From contig NZ_QKQS01000006.1 of assembly GCF_003226555.1 (NCBI RefSeq), positions 165,221 through 229,220 of the forward strand: DNA of 64,000 nucleotides, written 5' to 3'. Positions 9,151-16,110 of this stretch are shown piece after piece. The stretch is from Rhodopseudomonas palustris. Lineage in GTDB: Bacteria; Pseudomonadota; Alphaproteobacteria; Rhizobiales; Xanthobacteraceae. Under the pieces are notes generated by a model. It worked only from the letters and a program-made list of their open reading frames with translations. It had not been told where the DNA came from and searched no databases. A program made the position numbers and the translations under genes. The first letter of the stretch is position 1, and each line of letters opens with the position of its first letter.

Positions 9151-10491
9151 TTACTTCACCACGAATTCGATCCGGCGATTCTGCGCCCGGCCTTCGGCAG
9201 TCGTATTGGCGGCAATCGGCTTGGCCGAGCCGTAGCCCGCCGCCACCAGCTTGACCGCGCCGATCCCGGCCTTGCTCAGGCTCGCCACCACCGCTTCGGC
9301 GCGGCGCTTCGACAGCGCCAGATTGGCGGCCTTCTTGCCGGCGGCATCGGTGTAGCCGGCGACCTCGATGGTCACCGCCGGGCACTGCTTGATCGCGGCG
9401 GCGAGCTTATCGAGCAACGGCAGCGATGCCTTGTCGATCACCGCGCTGCGGCGCTCGAAGTTGATCTTCTCGGCTGCGACCAACGACGACACCCGCCCCT
9501 GGCAATCCTGCTCCGTGGCGACCGGCAGCTCACCGGTGGCGCTGGCGGTCTTGATCTCGGCCGCGGGCACGGCGGCCGGCTTGGCCGCCACCTGCTTTGC
9601 CGCCTCGTCGGCCGCGGCCTTCTTGGCAGTCTCCTCAGCGGCGGCCTGTTTGGCGGCAGCCTCCGCCGCAGCCTTGTCAGCCGCCTCCTTGGCCGCAGCT
9701 TCCTTCGCGGCCGCCTCCTTGGCGGCAGCTTCGGCGGCGACCTTGGCGGCGGCTTCCTTCGCCTTGGCTTCCGCCTTGGCCTTGGCGGCGCGCCTCTGCG
9801 CGGCGTCCATGGCGGCCAACGCCTTGACCTCGGCTTCCTTCGCGGCAGCAGCCTTCGCGGCGGCCTCGGCCTCCGCCTTGGCCTTCGCTTCGGCCTCCGC
9901 CTGCAGCTTCGCCACCGTCTTGGCGGCGAGCGCCGCTCCGCTCAACTCGTCGACATCGGCGACGCGGCGCACGCCCGGCACCTTCAGGATCTGCTCGCCG
10001 AGTGCGGCCCGTACCTTGTCGCTGCCGAGATCGGCCGGCAGCAGCACGTCGCGCCCGGCGACGTCGAAATTCAGCGGATCGGCGCCGGCATCCTTCACCA
10101 CCTCGGCGACGCGCTCGCGCAGATCCGGCTCCAGCTTCGGCATGGTGGTGATGCCGAACACCGCCAGAATCAGCCCGGTGGCGAACAGGCCGACCCACCA
10201 GCCCTCGAACCGCACCGGCAGCAGCCCCGGCGCGACGCCGCCGGCCAGTCCGCCGACGAAGTAAGCGATCACCAGGCCGATGCCGGCCTCGAGCAGCAGC
10301 TCGGCCTTGCCGGAGGCGAGCTGCGCGGCGACCAGCACCAGCGCCACCGCCAGCACCACGCCGACCCGGCTCACCCAGTAATTCTCGAGGTCGGCCGCCC
10401 AGCCGAATTTCTCCGCGAGCAGCGGCGTGACCGCGCCGACGACGAACGCCGCCGCCAGCCAGATCCAGTAGTGAGTCAGGAGATACAACAT
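9151..10491 (-). CDS. OmpA-C domain envelope protein with BON-like and Ala/Lys-rich helical region
   Basis: A 446-residue protein. Residues 1-140 hold several hydrophobic segments instead of a cleavable signal peptide. A BON-like segment follows (GRDVLLPADLGSDKVRAAL, then KVPGVRRVADVDEL). Next comes a long Ala/Lys/Glu-rich stretch (about residues 215-320) that should form an extended helix or coiled coil. The C-terminus is a clear OmpA/MotB peptidoglycan-binding domain (VEVAGYTDxxG-like and the RRAEAVVxxL helix, ending QNRRIEFVVK). It probably tethers the inner membrane to the cell wall. The start at 10491 has an AAGGGGC site. It is a single-gene unit with its own terminator. Confidence 0.87.
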   Translation of the reverse strand: MLYLLTHYWIWLAAAFVVGAVTPLLAEKFGWAADLENYWVSRVGVVLAVALVLVAAQLASGKAELLLEAGIGLVIAYFVGGLAGGVAPGLLPVRFEGWWVGLFATGLILAVFGITTMPKLEPDLRERVAEVVKDAGADPLNFDVAGRDVLLPADLGSDKVRAALGEQILKVPGVRRVADVDELSGAALAAKTVAKLQAEAEAKAKAEAEAAAKAAAAKEAEVKALAAMDAAQRRAAKAKAEAKAKEAAAKVAAEAAAKEAAAKEAAAKEAADKAAAEAAAKQAAAEETAKKAAADEAAKQVAAKPAAVPAAEIKTASATGELPVATEQDCQGRVSSLVAAEKINFERRSAVIDKASLPLLDKLAAAIKQCPAVTIEVAGYTDAAGKKAANLALSKRRAEAVVASLSKAGIGAVKLVAAGYGSAKPIAANTTAEGRAQNRRIEFVVK

Positions 10492-11153
10492 CGGACGCCC
10501 CTTCTCCGCCGCGCTTGCCGGCGACGACGGCGGCATCCTGTCCCGAGACCGATCCGGCGTCGCGCAGGCGAGCGCGCGCTATCGCGTTTCATGCCGCTAC
10601 AGCGATCGCCTCGCGATCGGTGATGTCAGCCGCGTCAGTTAGCGTCATCGCGACCACCGCCACCATCCTGACAAAAGTTTGACCTCGCAGCTCACCTGAC
10701 TAATCACTAAGCAACACTGCCTCGATTTGCGGCACCCACTGAACTACTCATTTACCGAGCAGTAATGCGATACGGCAGCTGCGGTACGGGAATGCAAGAT
10801 CGCGCGACGCTGGAGATCATTCGCTGGCGTCTCACACACGCACCTTGCCGATATGATCCGTTGCACGAATCCGGCGGCACGGGCGACAGGAACGGCCGTT
10901 CTGGCCGGTTTGCCGAGCAGCGAAAGGCCGGTCCGGATCGCCGTCCACCAAGCCGGCGCGTGATGCGCCGCGCCCTATCCGCCGCCCGCGGCGTATACCC
11001 ATCACGATTGCAAATCCCCCATGCGTTGACACGCCGCGCTGAAACTGGACTATCGCAGGTGCGAATGAACGGCGGATTGCGCGGTCGCTGTCGCCGGCCG
11101 TGTAGTTCCACGGCCGTCGTCTTGCGACCACGGTGACGGAGAATGCTGGAACG
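10492..11153. other. Non-coding gap of 660 bases
   Basis: No frame here looks like a gene: the open frames present are shadows of the genes on either side. The left part holds the upstream region of the OmpA-family gene, and a locally AT-richer stretch lies around 10670-10760. The right part should carry the promoter of the flavoprotein gene. No inverted repeat of note was seen. Confidence 0.6.
11026..11053 (+). promoter_or_regulatory. Candidate sigma-70 promoter for the flavoprotein operon
   Basis: TTGACA at 11026-11031 followed after 16 bases by GACTAT at 11048-11053. The -35 is perfect and the -10 weak. It lies about 100 bases upstream of the chosen start codon. Confidence 0.35.
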
Positions 11154-12881
11154 ATGGCAACTGCGAAACCGGCCGGCCGCATCAGCGACGAGGCGACGCA
11201 TCTGACGGCCGACGTGCTGATCATCGGCGCCGGCGGCGCCGGCATGTATGCGGCGCTCGAGGCGGCGCGCGAAGGCGCATCGGTGCTGCTCGCGGATCGC
11301 AGCCTGATCGGCCGCGGCGGCGCCACCGTCATGGCGCAGATGACCGTCGCGGCGGCGCTCGGCGAGCAGACGCCGGATCACTGGGAACATCATCTGGCCG
11401 ACACGCTGGCGGCGGGCCGCGGGCTGTGCGACGAGCGGCTGTCGGCGCTGCTGTGCGAGGACGGCCCGCGCCGGTTGCGCGAGATGGACACCTGGAACGT
11501 GGGCTGGGCGCGCGAAGACGGCCATATCAAGCAGGCCCAGGCGCCGGGCCATGATCGGCCGCGCTGCGCCTATGTGGATTTCCTGTCGACCGGTCCGGCA
11601 GTGTCGAAGACGCTTCGGACCCGGCTCAACGGCGCCGACGGCATCCGCCGGGTCGGCGATCTGACGATCGTCGACATCGCGCTCGACGACGGCGTCGCCT
11701 GCGGCGCCACCGCACTTCATCTGCCGACCGGCCGGACGGTGACGATCGCCGCCAAGGCGGTGGTGATCGCGACCGGCGGCCTCACCGGCCTGTATCGCCG
11801 CAATTCGGCGTCCTCGAACATGGCCGGCGACGGCTATGCGCTGGCGCTGCGCGCCGGCGCCGAACTGATCGACATGGAGTTCGTGCAGTACTTCCCGATC
11901 GGCCACCTGGCGCCGCGGCTGGTCGGTATGGACCCGATCATGTGGGATCCGTTCCGCTACAAGCTCGGCGGCAAGCTGCTCAACGCCGAGATGCGCGAAT
12001 TCGAGGCGGACTACGCGACGAAGGACAAGCGCAGCGACGGCACCTACAAGTTGACCCGCGATCTCGCCACCTACGCGATCACCCGCGAGGTCGAGGCCGG
12101 CCGCGGCAGCCCCGCCGGCGGCGCCTATCTGAGCTTTCAGCACGTGCCGGCGGCCGAGATCCGAAAAGCGTTCGGCCCGGTGGTGGACCGGCTGGCGGAG
12201 AACGGCATCGACCTCGCCGAACGGCCGGTGGAGGTGGCGCCGATCGCGCACTACCACATGGGCGGCATCCGGGTCGATCCGGCGATGCAGACCGGCGTCC
12301 CGGGCCTGTATGCCTGCGGCGAGGCGGTCGGCGGCGCCAATGGAGCCAACCGCCTGTCGGGCAACGCCATCACCGAGGCCTTCGTGTTCGGCGCCCGCGC
12401 CGGCCGCAGCGCGGCGCACTACGCGGCCTCTCACGCGTCGCACTGGCGGAACCAAGCCGCGCAATCCGCACGCGATCTGCTCGCCGGCGCAAAACCCGAG
12501 AACGGATTCAATCCGGCGGCGGCGATCACCGACCTCCAGGCCGTGATGGCTGACGACGTCGGCCCGTTCCGCACCGATGCCAAGCTGCGCCGCGCGATCG
12601 ATCGCATCGCGCAGATGCAGCACGACCTCGGCGAGCGCCCGGTGTCGCTGGGCGGCGCGTTCGACACCATGCTGTCGGACTGGCTCGACCTGCGCAACAT
12701 GCTGCAGGTGGCGCAGGCGGTCGCGCGTCCCGCGCTGGCGCGCACCGAGAGCCGCGGCGCGCACCAGCGCGACGATCATCCGGCGCTCGACGAGGGATGG
12801 TGCGTCAACCAGATCGTCACGCTGAAGGACGGGGCGGCGCTGCGCAAGGTCGAGCCCTCGACCGGAAAGGTCCTGCAATGA
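11154..12881 (+). CDS. FAD-dependent SdhA/FrdA-like flavoprotein
   Basis: A 575-residue flavoprotein of the succinate dehydrogenase/fumarate reductase/aspartate oxidase family. The dinucleotide motif DVLIIGAGGAGMYAA is near residues 21-35. Active-site counterparts of FrdA are present: ITREVEAGRG, HYHMGGIRVD, and GANRLSGNAITEAFVFG near the C-terminal side of the FAD domain. It should carry two-electron oxidation or reduction of a C4-dicarboxylate-like or other substrate. The ATG at 11154 is preceded by CTGGAACG; an in-frame GTG at 11133 is an alternative. Its stop overlaps the next gene by ATGA, so it is co-translated with a [2Fe-2S] protein. No canonical SdhB, C or D genes are present, so this is not the TCA-cycle complex. 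Confidence 0.88.
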   Translation: MATAKPAGRISDEATHLTADVLIIGAGGAGMYAALEAAREGASVLLADRSLIGRGGATVMAQMTVAAALGEQTPDHWEHHLADTLAAGRGLCDERLSALLCEDGPRRLREMDTWNVGWAREDGHIKQAQAPGHDRPRCAYVDFLSTGPAVSKTLRTRLNGADGIRRVGDLTIVDIALDDGVACGATALHLPTGRTVTIAAKAVVIATGGLTGLYRRNSASSNMAGDGYALALRAGAELIDMEFVQYFPIGHLAPRLVGMDPIMWDPFRYKLGGKLLNAEMREFEADYATKDKRSDGTYKLTRDLATYAITREVEAGRGSPAGGAYLSFQHVPAAEIRKAFGPVVDRLAENGIDLAERPVEVAPIAHYHMGGIRVDPAMQTGVPGLYACGEAVGGANGANRLSGNAITEAFVFGARAGRSAAHYAASHASHWRNQAAQSARDLLAGAKPENGFNPAAAITDLQAVMADDVGPFRTDAKLRRAIDRIAQMQHDLGERPVSLGGAFDTMLSDWLDLRNMLQVAQAVARPALARTESRGAHQRDDHPALDEGWCVNQIVTLKDGAALRKVEPSTGKVLQ

Positions 12882-13201
12882 AAGCGCGGCTGTCGATCCA
12901 ACGCGGCCTGCCGGGCGCCCCGCCCGAGCATCAGTCGTTCGACGTGCCGTTCGAGCCCGGCCAGTCGGTCCTCGACGGATTGCGCGCAATCCGCCGCCGG
13001 CTCGATCCGTCGCTGGCGTTCCGCTTCGCCTGTATCAACGCCAATGCGTGCAAGGAATGCATGATGCTGATCGACGGCAAGGTCGGCTATGCCTGCACCG
13101 CCCGCCTGAAGGAAGGCGAGACCACGCTGGCGCCGCTGCCCAAGAAGGCCCTGATCCGCGACCTCGTCACCGAAATCGCACCGCCCGACGAACGGCTGTA
13201 G
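12878..13201 (+). CDS. Stand-alone [2Fe-2S] ferredoxin-like protein (SdhB N-domain type)
   Basis: A 107-residue protein matching only the N-terminal plant-ferredoxin-like domain of SdhB/FrdB. The cysteines are Cys52, Cys58, Cys61 and Cys73. The C-terminal [4Fe-4S]/[3Fe-4S] domain of SdhB is absent. The C-x5-C-x2-C-x11-C spacing has one residue more in the first interval than the usual SdhB C-x4-C. It overlaps the flavoprotein gene by 4 bases (ATGA) and is likely its direct electron partner. How it passes electrons on is not shown; the heme-type membrane protein three genes on is a candidate. Confidence 0.85.
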   Translation: MKARLSIQRGLPGAPPEHQSFDVPFEPGQSVLDGLRAIRRRLDPSLAFRFACINANACKECMMLIDGKVGYACTARLKEGETTLAPLPKKALIRDLVTEIAPPDERL

Positions 13202-13441
13202 CCGCGCCGTAGGTAGCGCGGGCGCAGCGGCCAAGTAACAAGCGGCCCCCTCGAGGGGCGCGTCACGTCGTCACGCGCATTCACAACACTTTTATTGCGG
13301 CCCGCCGCGCCTTTCGCATTCTTCGCCTGCTATTTGCGGGCTCCGGCGTTAAGTTAGCTCAAGGACTTCGGGTCTGCCGCTGTTCCCTTGCGCGGCGGAT
13401 GATCGGCCCCCAGAAGTAATCGGCTCCAAGGAGTAACTGAC

Positions 13442-13930
13442 ATGACCGGTGTCATCCTGAATCGCCGTAACCTGCTCGTCGCCGGAAGTTCCATGCTGGT
13501 CACCGGCGTCGCCGGGCTGACGCTGCCCGCGCGCGCGCAAGACCTCGCGCCGACGCCGTCGATGTCGGGCGGGTCCAACAACTACCGCAAGGGCGCGCCG
13601 ATCGTGGAACGGATCGGCAAAGGCGGGTTCTGGATGAGCGGCACCGTCCGCCGCGCCGGCGACGGTGCCCCGCTTGCGCGGCAGCGCATCCAGATCTGGG
13701 CCCACACGGTCGAAGGCCAGGAGCACGAGCCGCAGAGCCACGGCGCCACCCTCACCGACGACAACGGCGCGTTCCGTCTGGAGATGCCGCAGATCATTCC
13801 GGTGTTCGGCCAGCCGCATGGCCACCTCGCCTATGACAGCGGCGAGTTCAAGACCGTGTTTCTGCGTCCGGTGATGCGCAGCGCCAAGGACAACAGCCTC
13901 GAGGCGCACTTCGTGCTTCAGCCGGCCTGA
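13442..13930 (+). CDS. Tat-exported intradiol-dioxygenase-like protein
   Basis: A 162-residue protein with a twin-arginine leader (NRRNLLVAG followed by a hydrophobic run and an ARAQ cleavage site), so it should be exported folded to the periplasm. The mature part resembles the beta-sandwich core of intradiol ring-cleavage dioxygenases: SGTVRRAGDGAPLARQRIQIW, then TDDNGAFRLEMP, then a PHGHLAYDS segment at the place of the HxH iron-ligand motif. The usual Tyr in the GxYxF region appears to be Phe, so normal catechol cleavage is doubtful. It has a strong AAGGAG site and lies 240 bases after the ferredoxin gene and 21 bases ahead of a membrane protein. Confidence 0.72.
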   Translation: MTGVILNRRNLLVAGSSMLVTGVAGLTLPARAQDLAPTPSMSGGSNNYRKGAPIVERIGKGGFWMSGTVRRAGDGAPLARQRIQIWAHTVEGQEHEPQSHGATLTDDNGAFRLEMPQIIPVFGQPHGHLAYDSGEFKTVFLRPVMRSAKDNSLEAHFVLQPA

Positions 13931-13950
13931 CGCGGATCGGACACAATGCG

Positions 13951-14571
13951 ATGACGCGGGCCCGGGCGGTCCTGATCTGGGCCGCGCTCGCGGCGGCCAT
14001 TGGCGTGCCGATCGCCGCCGCGGCCGCGAGCCCGCTGCTCGCATGGCGCGGCCCGGTCTATATCGCCGCCTGCTTTGCGGGAATCGTCGCGCTCGGCCTG
14101 GTGCTGGTTCAGCCGCTGCTGATCGGCGGATTTCTGCCGGGGCTCGCGGCCTATCGCGGGCGACGCGTACACCGCTGGATCGGCGCCGCGCTGGTGCTGA
14201 CGGTGCTGGTGCATGTCGGCGGGCTATGGTTCACCAGCCCGCCCGACATGATCGACGCCCTGCTGTTCAGATCGCCGACGCCGTTCTCGCCGTTCGGCGT
14301 GACCGCGATGTGGGCGATCTTCGCGGTCGCGCTGCTAGCGGCGTACCGCCGCCGCTGGGGCGTGAGCCCGCGGCAATGGCGGCGCGCCCACCTGCTGCTC
14401 GCCGTGGTCATCGTCGTCGGCAGTGTGGTGCACGGCATGCTGGTCGAGGGCACGATGGAGACGATGACGAAGGCCGCCCTCTGCACGCTGGTGGTGGCGG
14501 CGACCGTCAAGATCTTGGCCGACCGGCGGCCATGGCGAAAGCAAGCAAGCGAGCGTCCGGCGCAATCCTGA
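13951..14571 (+). CDS. Ferric-reductase-like transmembrane (heme b) protein
   Basis: A 206-residue membrane protein with about six hydrophobic segments. Histidines that could ligate heme b sit in helices near residue 71 (RRVHRWIG), 86 (VLVHVGG), 150 (RRAHLLLAV) and 162 (VVHGML), the paired pattern of YedZ/MsrQ and ferric-reductase-like domains. No FAD/NADPH domain is attached, so electrons must come from partner proteins such as the flavoprotein and [2Fe-2S] gene upstream. It follows the exported dioxygenase-like gene closely. Because MsrQ-type proteins feed electrons to a periplasmic partner, the exported neighbour is the natural candidate. Confidence 0.75.
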   Translation: MTRARAVLIWAALAAAIGVPIAAAAASPLLAWRGPVYIAACFAGIVALGLVLVQPLLIGGFLPGLAAYRGRRVHRWIGAALVLTVLVHVGGLWFTSPPDMIDALLFRSPTPFSPFGVTAMWAIFAVALLAAYRRRWGVSPRQWRRAHLLLAVVIVVGSVVHGMLVEGTMETMTKAALCTLVVAATVKILADRRPWRKQASERPAQS

Positions 14572-14663
14572 GCGCGGCGGCAAAGGCCGCCTCCGACACG
14601 CGGCCATCAGAGCGGTTCATCAATTGATGGAAGCAGACGTGGAGCTTGCCAAGGGCACTGAGT

Positions 14664-14769
14664 CCTCATCCTGAGGAGCCCGGCAAAGCCGGGCGTCTCG
14701 AAGGATGAGGAGACGCACGGCCTGCGGCGCATGGTTCGAGACGGCGCTTCGCGCCTCCTCACCATGAGG
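14664..14769. repeat. Palindromic repeat, CATCCTGAGGAG type
   Basis: Starts CCTCATCCTGAGGAGCCCGG, with GTCTCGAAGGATGAGG inside, and ends GCCTCCTCACCATGAGG. The outer arms pair, as do inner arms around the CGAGAC/GTCTCG steps. Confidence 0.8.
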
Positions 14770-14841
14770 TCGTGCTTGCTGTGAGCACGCCGAAGCGTGG
14801 CGCTGATTCCATCAAATAGAGAAATGCTCTAGTCGTCTCTG

Positions 14842-14923
14842 CGTCCGCCTGATCGGGCACGACGGCTTCGACCCGTCGGTTCGCAACGCGCTCCACGCCG
14901 CGCTGAACCGCGTCATCAATTGA
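14842..14923 (+). pseudogene. Probable C-terminal remnant of an unidentified gene
   Basis: The frame reads VRLIGHDGFDPSVRNALHAA and ends NRVIN before a TGA. Almost every third codon position is G or C, as in real genes of this genome, and no other frame here shows that. No start or upstream domain is in place. I do not recognise the family. Confidence 0.3.
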
Positions 14924-15003
14924 TTGACGCGCTTGTCCTTTCCCTATGCGCGGCCTCCTCATCCTGAGAGGCTGCCCGGAAACTCGATCCGGAAAACGCA
15001 GGT

Positions 15004-15127
15004 CGTCATTGCGAGGAGCACCCGGATCGGCGCAAAGCGCCGTCCGAGCACAGGCTCCGCGACGAAGCAATCCAAGAGGTCGGCGCATGGCGCCCCTGGA
15101 TTGCTTCGCCTTCGGCTCGCAATGACG
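15004..15127. repeat. Palindromic repeat, ATTGCGAGGAGC type, copy 1
   Basis: Starts CGTCATTGCGAGGAGC and ends GGCTCGCAATGACG, with inner arms GAAGCAATCCA and TGGATTGCTTC. About 40 bases longer than the two other copies in this window. Confidence 0.88.
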
Positions 15128-15452
15128 AAACAACGCGTAACGCCGAGCGATCGCATGTCTTGTTGCGTCTCTTCCAAACGCGGCAGCGGACTTCGTATCC
15201 AGCTACCTAGTCGCAGCCGGATATAGCGCCTATGGTATCATGATAAGTGACTGCCGGATGCCGACCTGAGCGGCGTCAAATCCTACGCGCCGGCGTTGCC
15301 GAAATTATCCACTCATCCGGAGAACGTCAGAGACTTGGATGATGAAGAGCAGACTGCTACGTAATTACTCCTCGTCGGATTGCGCTTCGTTCCATCCAGG
15401 CTACGCTTACTGTTACATAGATTTCATTACATTTGGGAGTGGGAGGATTGCC

Positions 15453-15911
15453 GTGGCCACAAACGACACGCGACTAGAAGAAGCGCATAAACACTTGAAG
15501 GAGCGAATCGAAAAGTACGATGACCGCATCTTAGCGGTATTGAAAGGACACCTCAGCGCCGAACAGAGCTTGAACGAGCTACTCAGGGCAGCCAAAAGGA
15601 GATGGAGACGACGTACCTTCGCCGGCAAAATCGATGTAGCTAAGCAGCTCTGTTTGCCGGATCTTAGTGAGCAACTATGGACGATACTAGAGAATGGCAA
15701 CGATCTCCGCAACGCAGTTGCCCACGGCCACCAGGAGGGTACGATAAACCAACGAATGGCGCACCTGAAGAAGGCATTGCTAGCTTGGTCCTCTCCCGAA
15801 CAGAAACCAGGTGTCGAAACAATGACTGACACCCAAATGGTTAGCACCGCGTTCTATTCAACGGGCAGCTTTCTGATTGTGGCCGCCATGAGGCTTGAAG
15901 GAAAATACTGA
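15453..15911 (+). CDS. Small HEPN-like protein in an AT-richer island
   Basis: A 152-residue, mostly helical protein. The GTG at 15453 is chosen because GGGAGG stands 8 bases upstream; the frame stays open to 15339, but that part lacks a ribosome site. Near residues 88-96 it has NDLRNAVAHG. The R-N-x3-H arrangement is the RxxxxH signature of HEPN domains, which in many toxins and defence proteins is an RNase site and in others only structural. Codon use and base composition are lower in GC than neighbours, suggesting recent acquisition. No nucleotidyltransferase or antitoxin partner is adjacent. Function is unknown. Confidence 0.6.
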   Translation: MATNDTRLEEAHKHLKERIEKYDDRILAVLKGHLSAEQSLNELLRAAKRRWRRRTFAGKIDVAKQLCLPDLSEQLWTILENGNDLRNAVAHGHQEGTINQRMAHLKKALLAWSSPEQKPGVETMTDTQMVSTAFYSTGSFLIVAAMRLEGKY

Positions 15912-16110
15912 GTAGGTCGATGATTGCCATGACGGAATTCATAGCCCTTCAGTAGTCCACTAGCATTATCTGCAATAGCCGCAAGGTCGGTCAAAAGCAG
16001 ACGTGTTCTCCGCAGCAGAGCTAGGCACTCTCGAATCCTGCAAACGTCACAAAGTCGCGTTCGACGCGTGGGCAGTGATCTTCGATCGCCCTGCCGCCGC
16101 CCCTTATCCC

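Larger units (their letters stand above)
14572..15452. other. Repeat-rich gap of about 880 bases
   Basis: This gap holds two palindromic elements (listed separately), a short gene remnant, and a 12-base direct repeat TCATCAATTGAT (14617-14628 and 14913-14924) that contains the palindrome ATCAATTGAT. From about 15230 on, base composition drops noticeably below that of the flanks. No intact gene was recognised. Confidence 0.65.

Noticed and set aside
10765-11136. 123-codon plus-strand frame in the 660-base gap
   Set aside because: No ribosome site, no recognisable domain, and composition like non-coding high-GC DNA.
10752-12989. 745-codon minus-strand frame opposite the flavoprotein gene
   Set aside because: It has the Arg/His-rich composition of antisense frames, and the plus strand encodes a complete FAD protein with family motifs.
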